Of a DNA stretch of 45,602 nucleotides, positions 21,123-30,879 are shown in pieces. Each line of letters begins with the position of its first letter. Position 1 is the first letter of the stretch. The stretch is taken from IMG/VR virus record IMGVR_UViG_3300033388_002544, positions 1-45,602 of that record, one strand, 5' to 3'. Both the position numbers and the translations under genes were made by a program. The notes under the pieces are model-generated. The model saw only the letters and a program-made list of their open reading frames with translations, was not told where the DNA came from and searched no databases. The stretch comes from a virus.

Positions 21123-22168
21123 TTTTCTTTCAATCCCCTGCATATTACATTGCTGGGTTTTGGAATCTTTCTCTTGATTGGAGTAACCGTGCCTTTTCCC
21201 ATCCAGGCATCTTCCCAGTCTTCCGGTAAGCCGACTGTAACCTCTTCCTCCGTCCATTGCTTTTCTTTATTCTCATCAACTTCATATTTTTCCAAGAAGA
21301 TCTCAATAAAATCTTTTTGAGCCTTCCCATCCTGTTGATATCCTGTTCCCTGCTTAATGGCCTTAACTTCCTCCTCGGTTGGATTGATAACAATTATTTC
21401 TTCTTCCGATTCATTAAAATCAGAAAAAGGGTGGGGAACCAAAACAGGATCATTCCCATTGCCCATACAAGGGTGGTCGGGAGCTTGCCAAACAGACTTA
21501 ATGTCCTTAGTTGTTTTATCCCGAAGAATAAAAACCCAGTAGATCTCTCCGGATGATTGCACATATCTTTGTTGGGCATAAATATAGCTTGTGCCTTTGG
21601 TTAAACAAACATTTGTGACATAAGAGAAAGTATTATTAAAACCGTTAGCAATTACAGCATCTCCACGGCCTTTAATTTGCGGATAAAACCCATATTGTCC
21701 ACCGGGCAAAGTCATATTTACCGATCCTGGACTGAACTGTGTTATACTCCCAGAAGTTGTCTTTAGCTTTGATTGAGTAATGCTTGAATTAGCTATTCCT
21801 ATCTTGTCATCAACATATTTTTTTGTGGCAGCCTCTTGATCAGCTGTTGGATCAACCACTCCAACTATCTTATGTGTATTCATGTCAAGATTTTCAGCCT
21901 GTGCACCAAGAGTAGTATCACCACCAATAGCGTGTTTCTTTGTAACAGCATCTTCTATATCTGCACCGGCAGAGGTTATATCACTTAACACATTTACAGT
22001 ATCAACTTTTTTAACGAAGGTAGCCTCAAAGGTAGCATCAAGGTCAGTGTCAGTGTTTTGTGTATGGTCAGTGGCATTAGAATGTTTTAAATCTACCGCA
22101 CTTTCAAGCGCTATCTCGGTTATCTTTGCTGTTTGCCTGATAGCCTCACCAGCCGTATCTGGGGCAGA
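21119..22168 (-). CDS. Tail-fibre-like C-terminal part after in-frame TAG, 349 residues
   Basis: Continues the frame of the gene at 22660 after its TAG. No ATG with a ribosome site begins it; the first GTG, at 21991, has no ribosome site and would leave 59 upstream codons unused. Contains EAATKKYVDDKIG near 21810, a fibre-type motif, repeated TDHTQNTDTDLDAT, a central beta region and an acidic stretch (EEEIIVINPTEEEVKA, EENKEKQWTEEE-like). Probably the receptor-facing end of a fibre or its chaperone-like tip. Expression would need readthrough or an unknown start. Confidence 0.55.
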   Translation of the reverse strand, partial: SAPDTAGEAIRQTAKITEIALESAVDLKHSNATDHTQNTDTDLDATFEATFVKKVDTVNVLSDITSAGADIEDAVTKKHAIGGDTTLGAQAENLDMNTHKIVGVVDPTADQEAATKKYVDDKIGIANSSITQSKLKTTSGSITQFSPGSVNMTLPGGQYGFYPQIKGRGDAVIANGFNNTFSYVTNVCLTKGTSYIYAQQRYVQSSGEIYWVFILRDKTTKDIKSVWQAPDHPCMGNGNDPVLVPHPFSDFNESEEEIIVINPTEEEVKAIKQGTGYQQDGKAQKDFIEIFLEKYEVDENKEKQWTEEEVTVGLPEDWEDAWMGKGTVTPIKRKIPKPSNVICRGLKEK

Positions 22169-22660
22169 CTAACCGTTGATTTGTGGAGCAGTTATTTCAT
22201 CAATACTTGTAACCGTCCCCTCAACTCTGAGGTTATTGTCACCTGCATCTGTGTCACTACCTACTGTTACTCCACCATTTACACACAATTCACCGAGAGG
22301 ACTCGTTGTTCCTATACCAACATTTCCGTCTGCATCTACACTCAAAGCAGGATTAGGAGCCCCATCACTTGCGGATAATTCAGAGTGCCTGTGTAAAGCG
22401 TCTGCCATGCTATCATCTGTCAGGGTTTCAAGTTCTGTGCCCGTGGCAGTAGTATCCGAATGAGATGCTATATCATGGCTCTCTGCGTGACCACCAGTAT
22501 CGTCTATATATTTCTTCACCGATTGCTGAGTAGGCACCTTAGTATCAAGGTTGGAGGCCATATCATCCTCGTCTATCACCCAACTTTTTGCAGAAACATC
22601 AGTAGCAGTGTCTAACGTCAGTTCCTCCACATACGCTACGGTTTTCCATGTTTCAGCCAT
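22169..22660 (-). CDS. Tail-fibre-like protein, 163 residues up to TAG
   Basis: Begins MAETWKTVAYVE, shared with the gene at 23389 through a 38-base exact repeat at the 5' ends. Ser/Thr/Asp-rich (HAESHDIASHSDTTATGTEL) with fibre-like KKYIDD. It ends in TAG at 22171-22169, but the same frame stays open for 349 further codons, so the native product may be 512-513 residues. The start follows AAAGAG and overlaps the previous stop. The late-arm position suggests a tail fibre. Confidence 0.75.
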   Translation of the reverse strand: MAETWKTVAYVEELTLDTATDVSAKSWVIDEDDMASNLDTKVPTQQSVKKYIDDTGGHAESHDIASHSDTTATGTELETLTDDSMADALHRHSELSASDGAPNPALSVDADGNVGIGTTSPLGELCVNGGVTVGSDTDAGDNNLRVEGTVTSIDEITAPQING

Positions 22661-22931
22661 CTCTTTTCTCCAAACCTAAACCTTTTAGCTTTTCAGCTCC
22701 TTTGATAACATACTTCTCAAAAGCCTGATCAATGCAACTATTAACAAGCATACCAAGCACTAAATGTATCTGAGTTAATGGCAACCCTGATCTGGAAATC
22801 ATTTCTTCAATTCTACGATATAGAATAACTATCTTAGGTTCTAAAGAATCTTCATAGATTTGGGATAGTTGTTCTATTTTTTGAAGATTAGCTTTTCTGG
22901 CTTCCAATCTCTTCTTATCAAGTTCATCCAT
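22653..22931 (-). CDS. Coiled-coil protein, 92 residues
   Basis: Starts at an ATG overlapping the stop of the previous gene (TAATG) and ends overlapping the next. Two long helices with charged heptads (KRLEARKANLQKIEQLSQIY; IVILYRRIEEMISRSG) and a short basic tail. Possibly a fibre assembly or structural factor; no family recognised. Confidence 0.75.
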   Translation of the reverse strand: MDELDKKRLEARKANLQKIEQLSQIYEDSLEPKIVILYRRIEEMISRSGLPLTQIHLVLGMLVNSCIDQAFEKYVIKGAEKLKGLGLEKRDG

Positions 22932-23389
22932 TATGACGCCACCGTACAGACCTTAATTGCAAGCTCGTCTGTTTGAAAACATACCATACCAACAGATTGT
23001 GTTAGTGTAGCTTTTGCAGCATCGTCCGCCACCACATGAACAACGACATCCTGAATTTCTTGGCCATTAAAGCTAAACGCCGCAGCTGCATCGCCACTTA
23101 GTGCGGCGAGTAATTCCGCATCTGTTAAGCCTTCTAAGCCCGCTGCGTTAAAGATGGCATGTTCAGTGTCATTAGCGGTTCCATCAATCTGGACCATATT
23201 ATTATCCGAAATTCCAATAGTAATACCGTCCACATCTCCACCAGTCAGTCTACCAACCACCTCTTGTTCCGCAACGACCAAAGCAGCAGGGGAATTATCC
23301 GCTACTGATATTAAAACGGACTGGGCATCAAAAAGGGTATTTGATACAACATCCTCCACATACGCTACGGTTTTCCATGTTTCAGCCAT
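22931..23389 (-). CDS. Fibre-like protein with MAETW N-terminus, 152 residues
   Basis: Start at 23389, after AAAAGGAGCTTAAA; an in-frame extension upstream lacks a ribosome site. First 12 residues identical to the gene at 22660. The rest is beta-rich and acidic (VVGRLTGGDVDGITIGISDN; SGDAAAAFSFNGQEIQD). It appears to be a second small fibre or appendage protein carrying the same N-terminal anchor. Confidence 0.75.
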   Translation of the reverse strand: MAETWKTVAYVEDVVSNTLFDAQSVLISVADNSPAALVVAEQEVVGRLTGGDVDGITIGISDNNMVQIDGTANDTEHAIFNAAGLEGLTDAELLAALSGDAAAAFSFNGQEIQDVVVHVVADDAAKATLTQSVGMVCFQTDELAIKVCTVAS

Positions 23390-23390
23390 T

Positions 23391-25148
23391 TTAAGCTCCT
23401 TTTGTACAAACATATACGTTATTGTCATCACTATCATAAAAGATAGCACCCTCAACCGCAGAAATTGCCTCAGCCCGTGGAGTTAAAACTAATTGGGCAA
23501 CTGTAGCAACTTGCTGAGTTGTAATTGCACCATTACTTCCGAGCGTCACATCATCCAACCACTCATTTAGTTCTGTATATTCTGCACTTGCCAGATGATA
23601 ATACTGGTCAGCTATACCGCCCTGCAAACTGCTTAAATCATTATGATTAATGACAGGAGAAGGAATAAAAGTGGTTACATTAACCATTTCAATCCGTTGA
23701 AAAGCAGTTACCCCACCATCTATAATTATCCTACCTATCAATGCACCAAATACGTCTACCAGATCAGGTATGCCACTCGGGATTGGATCTTCTTCGATCT
23801 TCCCAAGCGTATCATTCTCTTGCCCATAAACTACGTAAACATGGCCGTCGTCAGGATGCACAAACACCCAGTCACATTTGTATTTATTGCAATTAGCCAG
23901 GCCCGTTCCAGCGGAGCCGTCATTGTAATTATCTACGTCAATCTCTGTCTGGTCCGCTACATATGTCCAAGTGCCATCAACGTCTTTAACATAGGTGAAC
24001 TTATCTGTGCCACCGGAATCCCAGTCCAAAAAGTCGAAAGAGGTTATGCCTCGAAAGAAATGCCCACCTGCTATCGTGAAAGTTTTATCCCCGTTGTCGC
24101 CTATAGCAATTCCTGTACACATCTCCCAGCTCCGAAGATGCCCCGCCCTGTGATGGAGCTTTGCGATCCCGTCATTCAGCCGATATCCCGCATTGTAGAA
24201 GTGAAAAGTATTGTCCACTTCCCGCAGAACTCGGCCTATATTAATGATGCTTTTACCATTTGCACCAGTAGCGCTGATAATGTACTGGGGATTGCCAGAA
24301 TTGTAGTCACATTGTACAAAATATGATGTATCCGGGTTGGCCAAGGTCAGGTTATCGGTCTCCGCAACAGTACCGTAGAAGAGTGGGTCGGTGTCAGCGG
24401 TGTCAGTACGCAAGAGAAATGTGCCAGCGGCTACCTTTGCCTTGCCTGCCGTGGCTGAAGCCGAAATACCTGCGCCTGAAAGTACCTGGGGAGATAGTGG
24501 CCCATCTATCATTTGAGCTTTGTGGTCATAGGCCCAGTTAGAGCTTATTGGATCTATGGTTGCACCATCTACAGGCGTATCGTCTACGTCTGCCTGATTG
24601 ACTATTGTGCTCGCTGTGATATCTTCGTCGAGCGTAAGTGATCGATCAGCGCCACCAACGAGTATATTAAGGAGGCGATTAGCTGTGTCACCCTCGTTCC
24701 ACTTTAGGTTTAAGTAGTGTGAGCTGTCGGTATCATACAGTCTTGTATCTGTTTCTACGGATACTTCCATGTTGGCGATAAAATCTTCTCTGTAATAATC
24801 AATAACCTTTACAGTACCAGGAACAGAATACCAATACCAGATATAGAATGCTGCACTGTTCCGTGGAGCATAATCTAATGTAACAATTCCTGTAGCAGTA
24901 GCAATTGAAGATACCGTTATTTGATGCCGGGTGATTGGAATTACAGAGTCATAGATTGGCTTTTTATTGCTCTTAGTAATATGTGCTGGCAGTGCATCCA
25001 GTATCTGTGTTGATGCCCAAGCTCCAATATCAAATGTAGCATTGTCTGGACCAGAAAGTGTGAATGTAGTTGTAGAGCCATCTCCAGTAAATGTTTCCCT
25101 GAAAACAAGTCTTGCTGTTTCAATTTTACCAAAGCCAAAAATAGTCAT
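23391..25148 (-). CDS. Large tail-fibre/appendage-like protein, 585 residues
   Basis: Start at 25148 overlapping the preceding stop (ATGA). A beta-rich N-terminal domain (ARLVFRETFTGDGSTTTFTL) and repeated beta regions (VKVIDYYREDFIANMEVS), a segment typical of phage fibre/tail proteins (LDEDITASTIVNQADVDDTP), and SLQGGIADQYYHLASAEYTE at the C-terminal end, a motif common in tail-fibre proteins (GG-ADEYYHL). Probably an adhesin or tail appendage. No enzymatic motif seen. Confidence 0.75.
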   Translation of the reverse strand: MTIFGFGKIETARLVFRETFTGDGSTTTFTLSGPDNATFDIGAWASTQILDALPAHITKSNKKPIYDSVIPITRHQITVSSIATATGIVTLDYAPRNSAAFYIWYWYSVPGTVKVIDYYREDFIANMEVSVETDTRLYDTDSSHYLNLKWNEGDTANRLLNILVGGADRSLTLDEDITASTIVNQADVDDTPVDGATIDPISSNWAYDHKAQMIDGPLSPQVLSGAGISASATAGKAKVAAGTFLLRTDTADTDPLFYGTVAETDNLTLANPDTSYFVQCDYNSGNPQYIISATGANGKSIINIGRVLREVDNTFHFYNAGYRLNDGIAKLHHRAGHLRSWEMCTGIAIGDNGDKTFTIAGGHFFRGITSFDFLDWDSGGTDKFTYVKDVDGTWTYVADQTEIDVDNYNDGSAGTGLANCNKYKCDWVFVHPDDGHVYVVYGQENDTLGKIEEDPIPSGIPDLVDVFGALIGRIIIDGGVTAFQRIEMVNVTTFIPSPVINHNDLSSLQGGIADQYYHLASAEYTELNEWLDDVTLGSNGAITTQQVATVAQLVLTPRAEAISAVEGAIFYDSDDNNVYVCTKGA

Positions 25149-25522
25149 GTAGTCACCCAAGTTCCATGTGCACCAGTAATAAGCCACTGCGTTGCTGATA
25201 CTAATTCTGTAGTGATTGTCGCAATATTATCATCATCGCTATAAATAGTACCACCTGCCGCAGAATCTGCGATAATATCACTATCCGCAGCAGCTATTGT
25301 TAATTTGCCTGTATTAATATTTACAAAAATAAACCATACACCAATATCACCTGTTGTAACAGAAGGGAAAGTAAACACATGGTTAGTAGTATTATTCATT
25401 ACCAGTGTTTGACCCATCTGTGACAGAAGTACAGTATGATTAGCAGTATAAGTAGTTACCAGACTCTGTCCACTACCAGTACCATTTCCTTTACTCCTAC
25501 TATTAAATAATAATCCAAACAT
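25145..25522 (-). CDS. Beta-rich late protein, 125 residues
   Basis: ATG after ATAAGGAGTTATC. The sequence resembles small appendage or decoration proteins (VLLSQMGQTLVMNNTTNHVF; GDIGVWFIFVNINTGKLTIA), with no named family. It is coupled to the 585-residue fibre gene through ATGA, suggesting a joint role. Confidence 0.72.
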   Translation of the reverse strand: MFGLLFNSRSKGNGTGSGQSLVTTYTANHTVLLSQMGQTLVMNNTTNHVFTFPSVTTGDIGVWFIFVNINTGKLTIAAADSDIIADSAAGGTIYSDDDNIATITTELVSATQWLITGAHGTWVTT

Positions 25523-25531
25523 GATAACTCC

Positions 25532-25852
25532 TTATAAGTAGTATGCCATTGTAACAACACATGTCCACGGTGAGATTAGATGTATTATATCCCCCGGCTC
25601 AACAACTCTTACAACAGGATTCAGTTCTCCTGCAGTCCCATCCTCTATATTAGCAGCAGGAACTGTTACAGTATCACCAAGGATAAAGTAAAAGTCAGCT
25701 GTTGCACTAAATAATACAAGTTTAGCTCTTGCAGGAACAGTTGCTTCTCCTTCCGTGCCGGCAGCTAAATACTCTGCATCAATATAATCCGAAGATGGTA
25801 TTCCATAATGTGTCTCCCTATTGGAAGACTTGTGTAACACGAACTTTTTCAT
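25532..25852 (-). CDS. Beta-rich late protein, 106 residues
   Basis: Start at 25852 chosen for GGAGGAAAGAA just upstream; a longer frame from 25888 would overlap the palindrome at 25883. The product (EGEATVPARAKLVLFSATAD, VVRVVEPGDIIHLISP) is beta-rich, probably structural. No family recognised. It follows the palindrome, so it is the first gene of the fibre block after the 1652-residue gene. Confidence 0.7.
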   Translation of the reverse strand: MKKFVLHKSSNRETHYGIPSSDYIDAEYLAAGTEGEATVPARAKLVLFSATADFYFILGDTVTVPAANIEDGTAGELNPVVRVVEPGDIIHLISPWTCVVTMAYYL

Positions 25853-25882
25853 TTTCTTTCCTCCATTAAAGGTAAGTAACTC

Positions 25883-25897
25883 TGTCAAAAATTGACA
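25883..25897. promoter_or_regulatory. Dispersed palindrome, site 5
   Basis: Minus strand TGTCAATTTTTGACA, preceded by TAATAG and followed by GAGTTACTTAC, close to the ACTTAG flank. It lies between the 1652-residue gene and the gene at 25852. Confidence 0.78.
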
Positions 25898-25904
25898 CTA
25901 TTAA

Positions 25905-28900
25905 TTATTCTTCAGTACCAGGTACTGAGAAGAAGTATTGCAGCCAAGAGCCTTTATACGTTTCTGGAATATCATCTTCAGCTCTTCGTATTCCCCTGAA
26001 CAACTTCCACATCGTCATATTCATGTAGCCAGTGGAACTGAAATAGCTTTTGAGAAATCCAGGAATAAAGAATTCCGTATCTTCATCATACTCTCTTGCT
26101 TTTTCTCGTTTATGAAAATTTGTAAGAAAAGCAGAAAGGATAGGATTAACTGCAACTGTTGCCTCAGTAGCTCCATGTTTTTGAAAGGGTAAATGCCAAA
26201 CTTGGGGCATTAAGTCCATACCTACTGCACCACCAGCTCCAAGGATACCACCAGCCAGGATTGCTTCAGTCATTCCCTGTCTGACATATGACCTTCCCAT
26301 TACATCTCGTGATAAAGCATCATAGATCATATTCTGTTTGAATTCAAACTCTTTATTTAACATGTGCTGTCCAAGTTCCTTCAGTTCTTTTAGTAGTTGT
26401 GGTATTTCATGATTCTTTATCCTCCCTGTAATTACTTTACCTACATTAGTAACATCCTTTCCTACATTATAAGCAGTAACTAACCTCCTCTCGAAAATCT
26501 TTTGGGCTGTATTCTGAAAAAGTAGTAAAGCACGAAGAGACGGGTTTCTCATCCACTCTGGATTCATAGATCCAGATAGAAAATTATTCTTAAGTACATT
26601 AGAGTACACAGCATACATTGCCTGGTTTGGAGTCATACCCTTTTTTGCCGCCATAGTCATACCTGCAAGAACTGTATGATGCCGGTCAAGTGCTTCAACT
26701 GCACGAACTGGTACACTACCAACAGAGTTTATTTTCCTCAGTACTCTATCAAATGCTCCACCGAACCCTGCTTTATCTGAAATAGGAGCAACAAGGTCAA
26801 GATCTGCAATCATATTCATTCCACGAGATTGAAAGATAATGGAGTTAATAACATCATCCAGTATCTTCTTTTTCCCCTTTGCAGTAGTAACTCCAAGCTT
26901 TTTGTAGATGTATTCCATCTCAGGAGAATTCTTAGCATTTCTAAATGTCATTCTTGTAGCTTGTGGGATGTGACTTCCAAACTCCCCAATTCCATATACA
27001 GAAGCTGTTCCGATATTCTTAAACCAGTGCTTAAATGGAACAGAGCCAGAGAATCCAAGCAGCCGAAATACTTCAAATGCAGCATAACGATTCATTAATG
27101 TATTCCACTTAGTATCTGCAGGAGGAATCATAGATGTTTCTATTTGTGCCCAGACTTTCTCCAGCACAGGAGAGTTCTTTACAGTAAGACTATTTCTATG
27201 GGCGTACCAAGAATCAGTCTTACCTTTTCCCCAGAATAAATTCCATTGAATCCTTCTTTCAGCATCAAGAATATATTTCTGCTGTGTATAACTAATATCC
27301 GGTACTAACATCTTACTATACTTCTGCCGTCTGAAGAATTTAGAGAATGGAATACCAGATGACTCAAGTCCAAACTCAGCAAGCTTCTGATCAGTTACTT
27401 TAGGATTCCAAGAAGGATGAAATGCATGATGAATATAAGGACCTTTAATAGTATCCATCCCTGCTGCTTCAATCCTCTTAGCATAAGTCTGATTCATTAA
27501 CTTAATATAACTAACAGCTTCAAGTTCATCAGGTTTCATTAATGACTTCAGCCAGGGGTAAACTGTGAAACCTGCAGTATCCTCAGTAGCTAAAGCTATT
27601 CTTGTAGAAGCAAATCTTCTTGCAAGATCTTGATACTTAACAGCTACTTTCTTTTCAAACTCCCTGAAGGCAGGCTCACTTTCAGTTAATGCTTTCTGTG
27701 TCTTAGCTATCTCGCCATCAAGAATGCCAATCTTCTTCAAAGCTCTCTTATTTCTTCTTGCATCTTTTTTTAAACTTTTCTGTCCTTTCGTCAGTTTAGG
27801 AATAAGTCTTTCCATTCTCATTTCAGCTACTCTGTGCACAGCCGGTAACCCATCATACTCCAATGCAAGAGATGTTGTTTCTTCAATAATAGTTCTCATC
27901 GCTTTTTCATTTTTAATAGCTGGAACAAGGTCACATATATTAGCAAAGACTTGAGTATTATCCCTTACCATATTAGCAATAGCACCTTGTCTCATAGCAA
28001 GTTCAGGAGCTGCACTTCTTCCTTGATGGTATGTTAAATCCATTACTGTAAATGGAGACATCTTACTCATCAGTGGAATTACTTGTTTAGTAGTTTTTAT
28101 TATCCCAGAGATTCCTTTTCCTCCAACTTCTTTCATAAATATAGGAGCAGTACTCAATACATTCTGCGCTTTAGCCATTACCTTAGACCCTTCTGGAGCA
28201 CGAATGAATACCATCCCTGCCTCTATCCAGTCACTGATATACGACTTCATTGTTTTATCAACAGTTGCAGCTTTAGCAGCTTTGTTAGCAAGGAGTTTAG
28301 GAACAACAGCCCTGGCCATAGTATCAGCCATTCCAGCTTCAGCAGTATCAGGAGGAGTAAAGAGGGAAAGTAATGGAACAGAAATAAGTCCTATTATTGC
28401 CAAGAGTTTCTTACTCGCTTTACTAACCTCACCCTTTTCCGCTGCAGTAAGAATATCATCTACTTGTGTCTCAAAAGCACCAGTTGATAGTAATGCATCA
28501 TCAACAATAGTAAGCCCTTCAACTTCCTTTCCAATACCTCTGCCTTCCTTCATTAATGATTCATCCAGGAAGGCTTGCCACTGCTCTGGAGTTACATTAG
28601 ACTTAACCTTCTCCATGCTTTTAGAGCCAGCAGTAACCACAGAGTCTTCAAGTTCTCCTAACTGCTTCTCTAACTTATCAAGTTCACCATTGATCTTTCC
28701 TTCCAACTTCTCAACGGACATATCTTTCTTAAAGGTTCTACCAAGAATTGCACTTACATTCTTTGCAGATATTTTATCCCCTGGCTTATAAGACTGAGCA
28801 ATCTTTCCTAAAATTGCTTCATAGCCAGTTAGTTTATCAGTGATATCCAGGACTTTAGAAGTAACATCAGTTGACTTTTGTTTTAGCAGTTCTTCTCCAT

Positions 28901-30863
28901 TAATTCCAAGTTCCTCTGCCCTCTGCACAGCGTAAGCATCGTCAGCTAACTTTTCTACTTCAGCAACTGTAGTCTTCTTTCCTTTCTTTACTGCCTTTGG
29001 AACTTCTACAACTTCTTCAATATCAGTAGCAATAAGTTTACTTATTTCTTCCTTAGTTAGACGCTTTCCTTTATAGTCTTTAGGTAGTTTAGGTGAAGTC
29101 CCTGCAACTTCAGTCTTAACCTTAGCATCCTTCAGAACTCTGGCCTTACCAAAAGTCAACTCTCCTTCAAGTCTCCACTTACCGGCATTAGCTTCAGCAG
29201 GCCTTACCCCATGCAGTGAACCAGTAGTTCCAAGTCTCCACTTCTCCTTACCTGGCCCTCGCATCAGTGAAACAAATCTGTCCTTCCTCACCTTTGACCA
29301 AGGTAGATCACCTTCACCTTTCAAAGAGTTATAAAGTTCTTTAGTGAGTTTAACAATCTTATGCTCTTCACCAGAAGCCCAGGTGTAAGACTCAACTCCC
29401 TTTTCCCCAGCTCTGGCAATCAATGCTTCATTCTTAGCTGGCGCTTCTATACTTGCTATAATACTTTTTTCTGCTTTACCGACACTTGGCTTTACAGCAG
29501 GAATACCTTTTGGTATTCCAATCTTTTCTTGCTTAGCTACCTTTGTAGCAATTCTACTTGCTATTTCTCTTTCCCACATAGACTCTGCAATAGATTTACC
29601 TGTCCTTTTTGCTTCATCAAGTCCATGATTTATTGCTGCTGGAGTAAGCCTTGCTTCACTAATTTTTTCTGCCCGTGTTAAGCCAAATTCTGCTTGTTGC
29701 TTCTGAATAACACCTATTCCATGATATACTCTTTTTGTCTCAGCATCAATTGTAGAAAGCCTTTTGCTTTCAATCTTCCTTAATTCATCTTTAGTATAAT
29801 AAGGCTTAGTAGTATCTATAACTTTACCTGTTTTAATGCTCTGCCTAAAGGCATCTATTTCCATAAGGTGCTCGGTAACTTCCCTTGGTTCAATCTTTTC
29901 TTTCAGAATAGCATCAATTCTACCCGCTTCAATTCTTGCTGCCTTTGAAGTTTCACCAGCAATAATAGCTTTAGCAGCTGTAGGATCTTTCATCATAACT
30001 CTAATCGCAGTTTTAGATAACAACTCCTTCTCGACAGCTTTAGAGATCCCCTTTGTAATCCCCTTATGTATAACAGCTCCACCCATTACACCGCCAAGAA
30101 GAAGGTCAACTCCAATCTTTTCCCAGGTACCTTCTCTTGCCTTACCATAGTCTGTCTTAGCAATAACATTACTTGCAGCATCCCAACCCATGAACATAGG
30201 AATAGCCATGAGTCCTGCACCAACTGCTGCTGCCCAGGGATTTGGAGTAGTAACTAACTTCCTCCCCAGCATAGATATCCCAGCTTTTACCATTCCTTTC
30301 TTAACAGCAGAACCCATCAAGGAAAAACCAGCACCATAGGCAAAGGATTCTCCAGGATGCATCCAATGTGTTTCTCCCGGCCTGTCAGATACCTCTTGCT
30401 TATACTCCTCAAATCCTGGGAGTGCTCTTACATCTTCATCCTCTCCAAGCAACCCAAACAGATTCATCACAGAAGTATCAGCTCTCAACTTAGCAATATG
30501 ACTGGCCTCTAATCTACTAACGCCGTCCTTCCCAGGAGTCAACATCATATTCTTAGTAAGTATCTGTAATATCTGCTTATGGTCAAGACCTCGTAACTTC
30601 GGATCTTTCAAAGCTACTTTATATTGCTCTTGCAGTTCCTCTCCAAATCCACTCATAGGATGCCCAGAAGGAATCCCTGCATCAGTAGCTTCCAATCTGG
30701 TATTATACTTCCGGCTATTAAAAACTTGTTTCCTGGGGTTAGGAGATAACTCTGCAAGAGTTTTAGAAATAGCAGTATCCAGCTTAGTCGAATCAGCAAG
30801 AAGAGCTTCCTTCTTCTCTTTTCTTCTTCCTGCCTCTTTTATGTAATGGCCTATCTCAAACAT
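25905..30863 (-). CDS. Giant putative DNA-ejection/internal virion protein, 1652 residues
   Basis: At 4.96 kb it is about 11 percent of the genome. Charged helical stretches alternate with several hydrophobic or Gly/Ala-rich segments (AVGAGLMAIPMFMGWDAAS; LLAIIGLISVPLLSLFTPP; ILAGGILGAGGAVGMDLMP), as in podovirus internal virion proteins that cross the host envelope during injection. No transglycosylase, polymerase or protease motif was recognised. Position after two other virion proteins and before the fibre block fits. The ATG follows GGGGAAAGTA. The inferred role rests on size, composition and order. Confidence 0.72.
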   Translation of the reverse strand: MFEIGHYIKEAGRRKEKKEALLADSTKLDTAISKTLAELSPNPRKQVFNSRKYNTRLEATDAGIPSGHPMSGFGEELQEQYKVALKDPKLRGLDHKQILQILTKNMMLTPGKDGVSRLEASHIAKLRADTSVMNLFGLLGEDEDVRALPGFEEYKQEVSDRPGETHWMHPGESFAYGAGFSLMGSAVKKGMVKAGISMLGRKLVTTPNPWAAAVGAGLMAIPMFMGWDAASNVIAKTDYGKAREGTWEKIGVDLLLGGVMGGAVIHKGITKGISKAVEKELLSKTAIRVMMKDPTAAKAIIAGETSKAARIEAGRIDAILKEKIEPREVTEHLMEIDAFRQSIKTGKVIDTTKPYYTKDELRKIESKRLSTIDAETKRVYHGIGVIQKQQAEFGLTRAEKISEARLTPAAINHGLDEAKRTGKSIAESMWEREIASRIATKVAKQEKIGIPKGIPAVKPSVGKAEKSIIASIEAPAKNEALIARAGEKGVESYTWASGEEHKIVKLTKELYNSLKGEGDLPWSKVRKDRFVSLMRGPGKEKWRLGTTGSLHGVRPAEANAGKWRLEGELTFGKARVLKDAKVKTEVAGTSPKLPKDYKGKRLTKEEISKLIATDIEEVVEVPKAVKKGKKTTVAEVEKLADDAYAVQRAEELGINGEELLKQKSTDVTSKVLDITDKLTGYEAILGKIAQSYKPGDKISAKNVSAILGRTFKKDMSVEKLEGKINGELDKLEKQLGELEDSVVTAGSKSMEKVKSNVTPEQWQAFLDESLMKEGRGIGKEVEGLTIVDDALLSTGAFETQVDDILTAAEKGEVSKASKKLLAIIGLISVPLLSLFTPPDTAEAGMADTMARAVVPKLLANKAAKAATVDKTMKSYISDWIEAGMVFIRAPEGSKVMAKAQNVLSTAPIFMKEVGGKGISGIIKTTKQVIPLMSKMSPFTVMDLTYHQGRSAAPELAMRQGAIANMVRDNTQVFANICDLVPAIKNEKAMRTIIEETTSLALEYDGLPAVHRVAEMRMERLIPKLTKGQKSLKKDARRNKRALKKIGILDGEIAKTQKALTESEPAFREFEKKVAVKYQDLARRFASTRIALATEDTAGFTVYPWLKSLMKPDELEAVSYIKLMNQTYAKRIEAAGMDTIKGPYIHHAFHPSWNPKVTDQKLAEFGLESSGIPFSKFFRRQKYSKMLVPDISYTQQKYILDAERRIQWNLFWGKGKTDSWYAHRNSLTVKNSPVLEKVWAQIETSMIPPADTKWNTLMNRYAAFEVFRLLGFSGSVPFKHWFKNIGTASVYGIGEFGSHIPQATRMTFRNAKNSPEMEYIYKKLGVTTAKGKKKILDDVINSIIFQSRGMNMIADLDLVAPISDKAGFGGAFDRVLRKINSVGSVPVRAVEALDRHHTVLAGMTMAAKKGMTPNQAMYAVYSNVLKNNFLSGSMNPEWMRNPSLRALLLFQNTAQKIFERRLVTAYNVGKDVTNVGKVITGRIKNHEIPQLLKELKELGQHMLNKEFEFKQNMIYDALSRDVMGRSYVRQGMTEAILAGGILGAGGAVGMDLMPQVWHLPFQKHGATEATVAVNPILSAFLTNFHKREKAREYDEDTEFFIPGFLKSYFSSTGYMNMTMWKLFRGIRRAEDDIPETYKGSWLQYFFSVPGTEE

Positions 30864-30879
30864 TACTTTCCCCTAATAG

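Larger units (their letters stand above)
22623..23389. repeat. 38-bp direct repeat at the 5' ends of two fibre-like genes
   Basis: Bases 22623-22660 and 23352-23389 are identical and encode MAETWKTVAYVE at the start of two late genes. Both genes encode tail-fibre-like products, so this suggests duplication of a virion-attachment N-terminus or recombination between fibre modules. Confidence 0.85.

Noticed and set aside
21119-25187. Diversity-generating retroelement behind fibre genes
   Set aside because: No reverse transcriptase and no template/variable repeat pair; the 38-bp repeat is at the 5' ends and is exact.
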